Below, piece after piece: positions 1 to 6,259 of a stretch of DNA of 15,199 nucleotides; positions within the stretch are counted from its first letter, which is position 1, and each line of letters starts with the position of its first letter. The position numbers were made by a program, and so were the translations under genes. Where the stretch lies: positions 1 through 15,199 of the forward strand of contig CALERQ010000123.1 of NCBI GenBank assembly GCA_937907305.1, given 5' to 3'. This DNA comes from an uncultured Clostridia bacterium (GTDB lineage Bacteria; Bacillota; Clostridia; Oscillospirales; Ruminococcaceae). The notes beneath the pieces are model-generated. The model saw only the letters and a list, made by a program, of their open reading frames with translations. It had not been told where the DNA came from and did no database searches.

Positions 1-861
1 CCTGCCCCTGCCCCAAACCCAGACCCCAGTGAGGAGACTGGAGGAAATACTCAAATTCCAAACCCGATGGTAGCATATGAGAACGCCGAGTTCCCGGATT
101 TTTCCCTTACGGGCTATCCCGACCGGGACGGCATGAAGCCGACCGGGTTTTATCTCATTGGCGGGACGCTGGCGCAGATCGACTATGAAAACGCCACGCT
201 GCGGTGTGCCGCCAAAACCGAGGAGACCGGAGATATTTCCGGTATCTTCTACAATGACCCAAAGGAAAGCGAGCTGACGGTGGGACACAGCTACTGCAAC
301 GGATTGATCTTCATTACCGTGAAGGAGTATGCCGAGGGAACCGTGGCGCTGTGGAAAAGCTGCGAGGGGGATTTTGTCTATTCCCTGTGGCTGCCCGGCC
401 AAACCGGTGACGACGCAAAGACGCTGGTGAAGGAATTTGCCGCCGGGGTGTATGTGGTACTGCCTGGCGGGGAGGAGCCGCTGACCGGGGATGTGCTGGG
501 TACCGAAAAGGACCTGGCCCGCTGGCGGGAGGGCATTCATGCCGATAACATTGCCAAGGTGACTGCCATGGATAACAGTATACTTGAGCCGGTGGAGCTA
601 TCCGCCGAGGCTGCCGAAAAGATGATAAAGACACTGGCGGATAGCGAAAGTAAGCTGAAACTCTTTGAAAAGAAGCAAAACCCCGCTACGGGCGGTGCAC
701 TGTGCCTGACTGCCTATGACGCGGAAGGGAATGTGCTGTTTACCGCTGTGTACCCCGGCAACTGGCTGAGGGTGACCTTTGGGCAGGAAGCAGTCAATTA
801 CATCTTTGATTCCAGCGACTGTGATCTGTATACCTTGTATACATTCCTTCCCGTCGAATAA
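1..861 (+). CDS. Partial secreted/lipoprotein-like protein, unknown function (5' end outside window)
   Basis: The frame is open from base 1 to the TAA at 859-861, giving 286 visible residues. The codons before the first ATG (67) read as a proline-rich stretch (PAPAPNPDPSEE, then GGNTQIPNP). No start codon or properly spaced ribosome binding site lies there, since the GGAGG at 40-46 is too far from the ATG. So the gene begins upstream and ATG 67 is internal. Low-complexity Pro/Asp/Glu linkers like this usually separate a signal peptide or lipobox from an exported domain in Gram-positive bacteria, so I infer an extracellular protein. The globular part is beta-rich. A segment around visible residues 115-155 (LWKSCEGDFVYSLWLPG followed by a helix) loosely resembles DUF4367-type domains, but this is weak. 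A strong hairpin terminator follows. Function is unknown; the call of a real gene is firm. Confidence 0.8.
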   Translation, partial: PAPAPNPDPSEETGGNTQIPNPMVAYENAEFPDFSLTGYPDRDGMKPTGFYLIGGTLAQIDYENATLRCAAKTEETGDISGIFYNDPKESELTVGHSYCNGLIFITVKEYAEGTVALWKSCEGDFVYSLWLPGQTGDDAKTLVKEFAAGVYVVLPGGEEPLTGDVLGTEKDLARWREGIHADNIAKVTAMDNSILEPVELSAEAAEKMIKTLADSESKLKLFEKKQNPATGGALCLTAYDAEGNVLFTAVYPGNWLRVTFGQEAVNYIFDSSDCDLYTLYTFLPVE

Positions 862-878
862 CCTGCACCCATACAGAA

Positions 879-914
879 AGCCCCTATCCGGAAACCCGGA
901 TGGGGGCTCTTTTT
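879..914 (+). terminator. Intrinsic terminator after the partial exported protein gene
   Basis: A 13-bp stem (879-891 with 896-908, one G-T pair, loop AAAC) is followed by CTTTTTTA. It ends the plus-strand gene. The convergent carD-like gene stops at 928, so the hairpin may also serve the minus strand, but the A-rich flank needed for that is short. Confidence 0.9.
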
Positions 915-927
915 TATTGTGATAAAG

Positions 928-1446
928 TTATTCAGCGGCTTCGGCGGCTTTCACCCTTTGGCGAATATATTCCCGCACTTCATCCTTGGGAATCTCCAGC
1001 GCAACGGAAAGTTCGCCGTGCAGCAGCTCCTCCGCCAGCTTCATATAGCGGTCGTCCATCTGGCTGACACGCCGCCCGGCGGCTTCGGCTTCCCGCTTTT
1101 TGCTGTAAACCGATTTAATGATCTCCACGAGGTCAGTGGTGCTGTGGGTGCCAATGATGCTGCGGTAATGCTCCGAAAGCTCCTGCAGACGGCCGGTATG
1201 GAACGGCTCCACGCTGATGGTAGGGATGAGGGCAACCAGCTCTTCGGCCTCTTCCCGGCTCATTACCGGGCGCATGAAGACCTTGGGCTGCTCCACCGGG
1301 CAGTAAATGGTGCCGCTTTGGAACAGGGGGCGCAGGACATAATACTTGGTTCCGCGCGGCATACCGGGCAGGTCGGGCGTGGCGTAATCCATGACCTCGC
1401 AGACGCCGGTATTGCCATACATGATCTTCGTTCCTTTCGCAAACAC
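928..1446 (-). CDS. CarD-like transcriptional regulator (CarD/CdnL/TRCF domain)
   Basis: This protein of about 172 residues begins with the family pattern MF-x-x-G-x-x-x-MYGNTGVCEV. It continues with YYVLRP, a PVEQP strand and MRPVMSREEAEELV, which is the N-terminal Tudor-like RNA-polymerase-interacting domain of the CarD family. A helical, charged C-terminal half follows (residues 95-172). Family members bind the RNA polymerase beta subunit and affect promoter open-complex stability; that role here is inferred. The start is GTG at 1446: GGGAGG lies 8 bases upstream, and the first residues fit the family better than the later ATG (MYGNTG, at 1422). The gene is monocistronic, with its own promoter at 1478-1506 and the shared terminator region near 879-914. 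Confidence 0.88.
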   Translation of the reverse strand: MFAKGTKIMYGNTGVCEVMDYATPDLPGMPRGTKYYVLRPLFQSGTIYCPVEQPKVFMRPVMSREEAEELVALIPTISVEPFHTGRLQELSEHYRSIIGTHSTTDLVEIIKSVYSKKREAEAAGRRVSQMDDRYMKLAEELLHGELSVALEIPKDEVREYIRQRVKAAEAAE

Positions 1447-1477
1447 TGTGGTGCCCTCCCTTGCTGTTTTTATTTAC

Positions 1478-1506
1478 ATTATAGCACATTTTTCGGCAGG
1501 ATGTAA
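1478..1506 (-). promoter_or_regulatory. Promoter of the carD-like gene
   Basis: On the minus strand, TATAAT (1478-1483) is preceded directly by TGC, an extended -10. A weak -35, TTACAT (1501-1506), lies 17 bases away. It abuts the outer arm of the cloverleaf repeat that begins at 1507. The leader to the GTG start is about 25-30 bases. Confidence 0.75.
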
Positions 1507-1640
1507 GGGGAAATTTAAGCGTAGGGGCAGGTGGGGCCGCAGGCCCGGCCGCGAAGCGGCCGACGCAGGCAAAGCCTGCGTGTTTCGGCGAAGCCGAAAC
1601 GGCCTGCGGCCCCTGCCCTGCCCCCTGCTTAAATTTCCCC
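1507..1640. repeat. Cloverleaf palindromic repeat, copy E1
   Basis: The closing stem GGGGCCGCAGGCC (1533-1545) pairs perfectly with 1601-1613. Between them are three perfect hairpins without any spacer base. Arm 1 is 1546-1562 (CGGCCGC, loop GAA), arm 2 is 1563-1581 (ACGCAGGC, loop AAA), and arm 3 is 1582-1600 (GTTTCGGC, loop GAA). Outside the core, GGGGCAGG (1524-1531) pairs with 1617-1624, and GGGGAAATTTAAGC (1507-1520) pairs with 1627-1640. The whole 134 bases is thus a nested inverted repeat. It lies between the F420-ligase-like gene and the carD promoter. No stretch of T follows on either strand, so it is not an ordinary terminator. No open frame of substance uses it. Confidence 0.92.
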
Positions 1641-1649
1641 CTATACGGT

Positions 1650-1681
1650 GGCCCGCCCCCCGGAAAAGCAGGAGGCGGGCC
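1650..1681 (-). terminator. Possible weak terminator of the F420-ligase-like gene
   Basis: GGCCCGCC (1650-1657) pairs with GGCGGGCC (1674-1681), forming an 8-bp GC stem 30 bases after the stop codon at 1711. On the minus strand the following sequence is ACCGTATAGG, without a T run. The hairpin is therefore certain but its work as a terminator is doubtful. Confidence 0.4.
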
Positions 1682-1710
1682 TTATCAGCAAACCATTAAA
1701 TTGTAGGATG

Positions 1711-2907
1711 TCACTCGGTGGTGTAGTTATCGAAGTAACCCTGGATGTAAATAATGGGGGTACCCTTATCGCCGCTGCCGCTGGTCAGGTCGCACAGGGA
1801 GCCAATGAGATCGGTGAGGTTGCGGGGGGTCGTACCCTCGGAAACCATATTGCCAACCAAGCTGGTGGAATCCTTCTCCTTAATGCGCTGGGTGATGGCT
1901 TCCTGCAAGGCGGAGCCGGAAAGATCGCCGAAATCGTGGTCAGCCAGGTACTTCAGTTTCAGCTCATTGGGGGTACCGATGAGGCCCTTGGTATAGCCAG
2001 GGGCCACGACCGGGTCGGCCAGCTCCCAGATCTTGCCCGCAGGATCCTTAAAAGCACCGTCGCCATAAACCATGGCTTCGATCTGGCGGCCGGTAGCCTC
2101 GCTCATCAGCTGGCCAATTTTTTCGGCCACCAACATGGCATCACGGGGGAACAGCTTCACACGGTTTTCATCCGCCTTATTGGAGCCCAACAGACCATAC
2201 TGGGCATTGTAGCCGCTGCCTGCCACAGGAGCGGTCATCAGGTCATCCAGGCCCAATACCACACGGGCGCCGGCCGCCTGCAGCAGGCGCTTGCTGCGGG
2301 CACGGGTATGAATATCACAGGTGATGACGGTATCGGTGTAGTCCAGGATGGTCTGCACGCGATTGGCAAAGATCACTTCCACCTCAGCACCGGCTTCCCG
2401 GATAAGGCTGGAATAGTACTCCACATAGTCCACACCGGTAAAGGGATGGATCACAGAGCCGAACTCGGCGCGGAAGCGCTCCAGAGAGAGGACATCGGTC
2501 CAGGGGTCAATGCCCTTTTCATCCAGGCGGTCCATGCTGATGAGGTGGTTGCCTACTTCATCGGAAGGATAGCTGAGCATCAGAACCACCTTCTCGCAGC
2601 CAGCGGCAATGCCGGAAAGCAGCACAGAGAAACGGTTGCGGCTGAGGATGGGGAAGGTAACGCCAACGGTCTTGCCGCCGGTGCGGGCCTTTACATCGGC
2701 CGCGATCTGTTCCACGGTGGCATAGTTGCCCTGGGTGCGGGCCACCACCGATTCGGTAATGGCGACAACATCTTTATCATGCGGCTCCACACCGTTTTCT
2801 TTCAAGGCCTTCAGGACAGTATCCACTGTGCCCTTTACTACATCATCGCCTTCCCGGAAGATGGGGGCGCGTACCCCGCGAACAACAGTACCAAACATTC
2901 TGCTCAT
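1711..2907 (-). CDS. Coenzyme F420-0:L-glutamate ligase-like protein (CofE/FbiB family, orphan)
   Basis: This 398-residue protein matches the clostridial branch of the F420-0:gamma-glutamyl ligase family as I recall it. The shared blocks are GTVVRGVRAPI at the N-terminus, VFP/TFPILSRNRFS, VLMLSYPSDEVGNHL, HPFTGVDYVEYY, CDIHTRARSKRLL, VYGDGAFKDPAGKIWELADPVV and a C-terminal SGSGDKGTPIIYIQGYFDNYT. CofE adds glutamate to the deazaflavin cofactor F420-0 using GTP. Nothing else for F420 biosynthesis lies in this window, and most gut Clostridia are not known to make F420, so the true substrate is uncertain. The start is ATG 2907, because AAAGGAG lies 8 bases upstream. The longer frame from GTG 2928 would place this ribosome binding site inside the gene. 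It is divergent from the LysR gene, which is a likely regulator. Confidence 0.85.
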   Translation of the reverse strand: MSRMFGTVVRGVRAPIFREGDDVVKGTVDTVLKALKENGVEPHDKDVVAITESVVARTQGNYATVEQIAADVKARTGGKTVGVTFPILSRNRFSVLLSGIAAGCEKVVLMLSYPSDEVGNHLISMDRLDEKGIDPWTDVLSLERFRAEFGSVIHPFTGVDYVEYYSSLIREAGAEVEVIFANRVQTILDYTDTVITCDIHTRARSKRLLQAAGARVVLGLDDLMTAPVAGSGYNAQYGLLGSNKADENRVKLFPRDAMLVAEKIGQLMSEATGRQIEAMVYGDGAFKDPAGKIWELADPVVAPGYTKGLIGTPNELKLKYLADHDFGDLSGSALQEAITQRIKEKDSTSLVGNMVSEGTTPRNLTDLIGSLCDLTSGSGDKGTPIIYIQGYFDNYTTE

Positions 2908-2961
2908 GACTTTTTCTCCTTTTATCACCTGTGAATTGATGAAAACGAAAACAAAAATAGG

Positions 2962-2991
2962 GGTTGCTTTTCACAACCACTTTAGTATAAT
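2962..2991 (+). promoter_or_regulatory. lysR promoter with overlapping LysR-type operator
   Basis: TTGCTT (2964-2969), a 16-base spacer and TATAAT (2986-2991) form a good vegetative promoter toward the LysR gene. Its -35 lies inside the dyad GGTTG-N7-CAACC (2962-2978). This dyad contains T2964-N11-A2976, the T-N11-A signature bound by LysR-type regulators. Binding here would block the -35, which fits the usual autorepression, and it lies about 55 bases upstream of the divergent gene's start. The promoter of the divergent gene is not clear; weak TATTAT-like boxes exist in the AT-rich 2985-3020 part. Confidence 0.7.
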
Positions 2992-3068
2992 AGATACATA
3001 TCCATAAGTAAATTATATATTACTAATGATAAACATAAGCAGAACAGATAGAAAGGAAGTCCACGAAT

Positions 3069-3947
3069 ATGTCAGTCAAACTGGAGCTTTACCGTGTTTT
3101 CCGCACGGTGGCAGAGGAAGAAAGTATTTCCGCCGCCGCCAAAACGCTGTTTATTTCGCAATCGGCAGTCAGCCAGTCCATTCACCAGCTGGAAGAACAG
3201 CTGCAGGTACGGCTGTTTTCCCGCCAGCCCCGCGGCGTCACCCTGACCGGCGAGGGCCGGGTACTGTACGATTATGTGCGCAGCGCCATCAGCCTGATAG
3301 AAACCGGGGAGGAAAAGGTGCAGCAGACCCGGGAGCTGATGATGGGCGAGCTGGTCATAGGGGCAAGCGACACCGTGACCCGCAGCCTGCTGCTGCCCTA
3401 TCTGCAAAGGTTCCACGAGCAGTACCCGGCCATCCGGCTGAAGGTGCTGAACGGCACCAGCTATGAGGCCCTGCAAATGCTGCGGGCCGGACAGGTGGAT
3501 CTGGCCTTTGCCAGCACCCCGCAGGATACCGGCAACCTGCAGATGCGGCGCTGCATGGCGCTGCACAATGTTTTTGTGGCAGGGCGGGACTACCCCTGCG
3601 AGACCGACCGGGCCTATACCCTGGCGGAGCTTTCCCGCTTCCCGCTGATGCTGCTGGAGCGCAAATCCAGCGCAAGGCGGTACCTGGAACGCTTTTTTAC
3701 ACGCAATGGCATTACACTTAAGCCGGAGATAGAACTGTGCAGTCACGAGCTTCTCGTCAATCTGGCGGCCATTGGGCTGGGGGTGGCGTGTATAACGCGC
3801 GAATTTGCCCTGCCCGCGCTGGAGGCGGGGACGATCCGTGAACTGCGCACCATCCCGGAGATTCCGGAGCGGAGCCTTTCAGTATGCACTTTGCAGGATG
3901 TATCGCCCAGCCCCGCGGCGGAGGAATTTTTGCGGTTCTGGACGTAA
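3069..3947 (+). CDS. LysR-family transcriptional regulator
   Basis: This 292-residue protein has the family's normal length and layout. A winged helix-turn-helix spans residues 1-60 (ELYRVFRTVAEEESISAAAK, then ISQSAVSQSIHQLEEQL and LFSRQPRGVTLTGEG). A linker helix follows to about 90, then the periplasmic-binding-like effector domain (GELVIGASDTVTRSLLLPYL to the end, including GLGVACITREFA). Such proteins act as tetramers and usually regulate a divergently transcribed neighbour, here the F420-ligase-like gene at 1711-2907. The ATG at 3069 is preceded by AAAGGA at 3052-3057, a slightly long but usable spacing of 11. The effector is unknown. The Nudix gene follows after 25 bases and may be cotranscribed. 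Confidence 0.93.
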   Translation: MSVKLELYRVFRTVAEEESISAAAKTLFISQSAVSQSIHQLEEQLQVRLFSRQPRGVTLTGEGRVLYDYVRSAISLIETGEEKVQQTRELMMGELVIGASDTVTRSLLLPYLQRFHEQYPAIRLKVLNGTSYEALQMLRAGQVDLAFASTPQDTGNLQMRRCMALHNVFVAGRDYPCETDRAYTLAELSRFPLMLLERKSSARRYLERFFTRNGITLKPEIELCSHELLVNLAAIGLGVACITREFALPALEAGTIRELRTIPEIPERSLSVCTLQDVSPSPAAEEFLRFWT

Positions 3948-3972
3948 GGTGGAATGAACGGAGGTGAGAAAA

Positions 3973-4452
3973 ATGGATATTTCTTTTCTTTGCGGGAATC
4001 AAAAGTTTAACTACCGAGTATGCGCCGTCATAACCACAGATCATAAAATTCTGGCAATGCACGATGAGCGTTCCCCCTATTTCTACCTGCCCGGCGGGCG
4101 GGTTGCCATGGGAGAAACAGCGGAACAGGCGGTGGTACGGGAAGTGGAAGAGGAGCTTGGCATAACGCCAAAGATCATTCGTCCTCTCTGGCTCAGCCAG
4201 GCATTTTTTACGGAAGAAGTAGACAATCTGCGCTATCATGAGCTTTGCATCTATTTTTTGATGGATATTTCGGAAACAAACCTGCTGGCAAAAGGAGCTG
4301 TATTCACCTTAAGAGAGGGCGGCCACACCCACACATTTGAGTGGCTGGATTTTGACCGACTGAAAGAGGAATACTTTTACCCGATATTCCTGAAGAAAGA
4401 GATTTTTAATTTACCAAAAGAGTTCACCATTCGCACTGATGTAGAGGGGTAA
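3973..4452 (+). CDS. Nudix hydrolase
   Basis: This 159-residue protein carries a complete Nudix box at residues 42-64, GRVAMGE, seven residues, then REVEEELGI. It matches G-x5-E-x7-R-E-U-x-E-E-x-G-U with all metal-binding glutamates present. The preceding YFYLPGG strand is also typical. The family hydrolyses nucleoside diphosphates linked to another group; the substrate here cannot be read from the sequence. The start chosen is ATG 3973, because the ribosome binding site GGAGGTGA (3960-3967) lies 5 bases before it. The longer frame starts at a GTG inside that site. It follows the LysR gene closely and ends at a two-way terminator. Third-codon GC is lower than in the neighbours in its middle part, a weak hint of separate origin. 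Confidence 0.92.
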   Translation: MDISFLCGNQKFNYRVCAVITTDHKILAMHDERSPYFYLPGGRVAMGETAEQAVVREVEEELGITPKIIRPLWLSQAFFTEEVDNLRYHELCIYFLMDISETNLLAKGAVFTLREGGHTHTFEWLDFDRLKEEYFYPIFLKKEIFNLPKEFTIRTDVEG

Positions 4453-4477
4453 ACTGCCGCTTGGAGATGAAAAAGTG

Positions 4478-4516
4478 ACCCCCACGGTATCTGCCGCGGG
4501 GGTTGTGTTATATTTT
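4478..4516. terminator. Bidirectional terminator between convergent Nudix and PAP2 genes
   Basis: ACCCCC (4478-4483) pairs with GGGGGT (4498-4503), and inner CGG (4485-4487) pairs with CCG (4494-4496) across one A-C mismatch. On the minus strand it is followed by CACTTTTTC, a good T run for the PAP2 gene. On the plus strand the tail TGTGTTATATTTT is weaker. Confidence 0.8.
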
Positions 4517-4947
4517 CACGGAAGGGAATACAAAATAGCCACAAGAGCTCCCAGCAGGGCGCCGCAGGCTACCTGCAGTGGGGTGTGCCCCAGGAATTCC
4601 TCCAGCAGCTGCTCCGGCGGGGTGTCGCTCAGCTTCAGCAGCAGCTCATTGATGGTGCGGGCATGCTGCCCGGCCTGCCAGCGCACCCCCATGGCATCGT
4701 GCATCACAATGATAGCCAGCACCGCGCTGATAGCAAACTGAAAGGAAGCCGCGCCGTATTGCAGCAGGGCGGCCGCCGCCAGCGCTGTTACCGTAGCGGA
4801 GTGCCCGCTGGGCATCCCACCGTCCCCCGTCAACCGTTCCCAATCCAGCCGGCGATGAGCGATGAGTTCGATGAGCAGCTTGCACAGCTGCGCCGCCGCC
4901 CAGGCCAGAACAGCTGATATGAGACAGGTATTTTGCAGTATTTCCAT
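4516..4947 (-). CDS. Divergent PAP2 family membrane protein (DUF212, YuiD-like)
   Basis: This 143-residue protein has the DUF212 hallmarks GGMPSGHSATV (residues 43-53) and MHDAMGVRWQAGQHA (82-96), plus a C-terminal GHTPLQVACGALLG. These recall the phosphatase motifs of PAP2/haloperoxidase enzymes (the PSGH and R-x-x-x-x-x-H parts) in a smaller membrane protein. Hydrophobic segments lie near residues 8-30, 50-63, 70-85 and 123-141. The family's activity is not well established; a lipid phosphate phosphatase role would be inference. The start ATG 4947 follows the SDR stop by 21 bases with AGAGG upstream, so the two genes are one transcription unit. Confidence 0.88.
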   Translation of the reverse strand: MEILQNTCLISAVLAWAAAQLCKLLIELIAHRRLDWERLTGDGGMPSGHSATVTALAAAALLQYGAASFQFAISAVLAIIVMHDAMGVRWQAGQHARTINELLLKLSDTPPEQLLEEFLGHTPLQVACGALLGALVAILYSLP

Positions 4948-4968
4948 AGATCTTCGCCTCTTTTTTCG

Positions 4969-5703
4969 TCAGATCACAATGCCGCCATTGGGGCTAAGAA
5001 TCTGCCCGGTAAAGTAGCGGGCATCCTCCCCTGCCAAAAAGGCGATGGCCGCCGCCGCTTCCTCCGGGGTACCCATGCGGCCCAAGGGGATCTCCTCCTC
5101 CAGCATTTTTCGTTCCTCAGCGGTAAGGTGGGCATTCATTTCGGTATCGATGGCGCCGGGCGCGACACAGTTGACGGTGATGCCGCTGGGGGCCAGCTCC
5201 TTGGCCAGTGCCTGCGTAAAACCGATGACCGCCGCCTTGGAGGCAGAATAGTGCACCTCGCAGGATGCACCGCACAATCCCCAAATGGAGGAAACATTGA
5301 TGATGGTGCCGCTGTGCTGCTGCACAAAATACGGCACCGCCGCGCGGCAGCAGTGATAGATACCATCGACATTGGCCGCAAACATCTGCCGCCATTCCTC
5401 CGGGGTAATATCGGTAAACAGCTTGATCTGTGAAATGCCGGCGTTATTGACCAGGATATCAATATGTCCGTATTCTTTTAAGGCAAAGTTGATAAGGGCT
5501 TCGGCTTCCTCCGGTTTGGTAAGGTCCGCCCGGAAGGTGACAGCCTCCCCACCGGCCTCCCGCAGCTCCCGGCAAAGACTTTCGGCCTTTTCTCTGCTGC
5601 GGCAATAACCCAGCACCACATAGCAGCCCTGTGCTGCCAAGCGGCGGGCCACTGCGGCTCCTATGCCCCCCGATGCGCCGGTAATGACTGCGACTTTACT
5701 CAT
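4969..5703 (-). CDS. ymfI: SDR oxidoreductase, probably EF-P 5-aminopentanone reductase (YmfI-type)
   Basis: This 244-residue classical short-chain dehydrogenase has the NADP-binding TGASGGIG (residues 8-15), NNAG (86-89), and a catalytic tetrad of N111, S139, Y152 and K156. The blocks NNAGISQIKLFTDIT and VSSIWGLCGASCEVHYSASKA resemble, from memory, the clostridial proteins annotated as EF-P 5-aminopentanone reductase. That enzyme reduces the modification on the conserved lysine of elongation factor P, as shown for YmfI in Bacillus. A FabG-type 3-ketoacyl-ACP reductase is the main alternative; no fatty-acid genes are nearby. The start is ATG 5703, with GGAGGG 7 bases upstream; the longer frame begins at a TTG before that site. 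The leader contains cloverleaf element E3. Confidence 0.8.
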   Translation of the reverse strand: MSKVAVITGASGGIGAAVARRLAAQGCYVVLGYCRSREKAESLCRELREAGGEAVTFRADLTKPEEAEALINFALKEYGHIDILVNNAGISQIKLFTDITPEEWRQMFAANVDGIYHCCRAAVPYFVQQHSGTIINVSSIWGLCGASCEVHYSASKAAVIGFTQALAKELAPSGITVNCVAPGAIDTEMNAHLTAEERKMLEEEIPLGRMGTPEEAAAAIAFLAGEDARYFTGQILSPNGGIVI

Positions 5704-5731
5704 ACTGTTTCCCTCCGGTGTCAAATCTGCA

Positions 5732-5858
5732 ATGGGTACTGGCCCGGCGGCCCCGCTGCCCGGCCCATAGGGCCGGGCCCCCGCCTTTAGCGGGGACGGC
5801 GCGCGCAGTGCGCCGGGCGGGGCCGCCGGTGCGGCACCCTGCAGGAATTTCTACCCAT
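5732..5858. repeat. Cloverleaf palindromic repeat, copy E3 (divergent sequence)
   Basis: The closing stem CCGGCGGCCCCGC (5744-5756) pairs perfectly with 5817-5829. Inside are three hairpins. 5758-5778 has a 9-bp stem with loop ATA. 5779-5795 has a 6-bp stem with loop CTTTA. 5797-5815 has an 8-bp stem with one G-T pair and loop GCA. Only T5757, A5796 and G5816 are unpaired at the junction. An outer pair ATGGGTA (5732-5738) with TACCCAT (5852-5858) flanks the core. The sequence is unrelated to the other copies but the architecture is the same. It lies in the leader of the SDR gene, read from the minus strand. Confidence 0.88.
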
Positions 5859-5859
5859 G

Positions 5860-5888
5860 ATAATAGCAAATTTGTCCCCGGCTGGCAA
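5860..5888 (-). promoter_or_regulatory. Promoter of the SDR-PAP2 unit
   Basis: On the minus strand, TTGCCA (5883-5888), a 17-base spacer and TATTAT (5860-5865) with TGC directly before it form an extended -10 promoter. The predicted start near 5853 would place the core of cloverleaf E3 in the first 110 bases of a leader of about 150 bases. Confidence 0.75.
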
Positions 5889-5894
5889 GTCCCC

Positions 5895-6080
5895 TTAACG
5901 GCGCGGCGGCTGGTCTGCCAACGGCCAGTCGTACAGTTCGGCGTAGCTTTCGGCTTCCTCCGGCGTGCGGGGCGGGATGGGCTCCAGCCCGGTAGCTTCG
6001 GTGCCGCTTACCACATCATGCGGCAGGTACAGCGGGCGCCCCGTCACCGGGTCAATGGGCCCCAAAACAGGTCGTTCCAT
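5895..6080 (-). CDS. Small hypothetical protein, 61 residues
   Basis: The frame from ATG 6080 to TAA 5895 encodes 61 residues. The protein is soluble, acidic and proline-rich, with a DPVTGRP motif near the start and EEAESYAELYDWP near the end. There is no signal peptide or membrane segment. I do not recognise a family. The ribosome binding site is AAAGGGGG, 6 bases before the ATG; the longer frame would start at a TTG overlapping that site. Support comes from this site, GC-rich codon use like the neighbours, and the free intergenic space on both sides. It is divergent from the XRE gene. The site is paired in a small hairpin (6089-6102). Confidence 0.65.
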   Translation of the reverse strand: MERPVLGPIDPVTGRPLYLPHDVVSGTEATGLEPIPPRTPEEAESYAELYDWPLADQPPRR

Positions 6081-6088
6081 AGTCGTTC

Positions 6089-6102
6089 CCCCTTTCAAGG
6101 GG
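6089..6102 (-). promoter_or_regulatory. Hairpin covering the ribosome binding site of the 61-residue gene
   Basis: On the minus strand CCCCT (6102-6098) pairs with AGGGG (6093-6089) around a TGAA loop. The 3' arm is the ribosome binding site itself, so the hairpin could lower translation. The stem is only 5 bp but mostly G-C. Confidence 0.45.
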
Positions 6103-6142
6103 TAGTATCACCCGCCGGGAACAATCTATGCGGATCGCCCTC

Positions 6143-6171
6143 TTGCAGACGGGGCAAAAACATGCTACAAT
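6143..6171 (+). promoter_or_regulatory. Promoter of the XRE-prolyl-tRNA editing unit
   Basis: TTGCAG (6143-6148), a 17-base spacer and TACAAT (6166-6171) with TGC before it form a strong extended -10 promoter. The leader of about 80 bases contains a hairpin, GGTTGC (6190-6195) with GCAACC (6212-6217), before the AAAAAGGAGG site (6243-6252). The stretch TGCTACAATAG recurs exactly in the GNAT promoter. Confidence 0.82.
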
Positions 6172-6259
6172 AGCACAAAAAATCCGGCAGGTTGCGCCAT
6201 AGTTGGTGGCGGCAACCGCTCCCCTGCGGGTACAATGGCGGTAAAAAGGAGGTTCCATT

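Noticed and set aside
1533..1613. Cloverleaf elements as tRNA genes
   Set aside because: The arms have perfect long stems with 3-base loops, and there is no anticodon loop, T-loop GTTCRA motif or 3' CCA-type acceptor.
1507..1640. E1 as a factor-independent terminator
   Set aside because: No T run follows the stem on either strand, and the three-armed shape is not that of a terminator.
1648..2934. 428-codon open frame on the plus strand
   Set aside because: It is the antisense of the F420-ligase-like gene, whose family blocks run the full length on the minus strand. Its own translation has no recognisable domain and no ribosome binding site.
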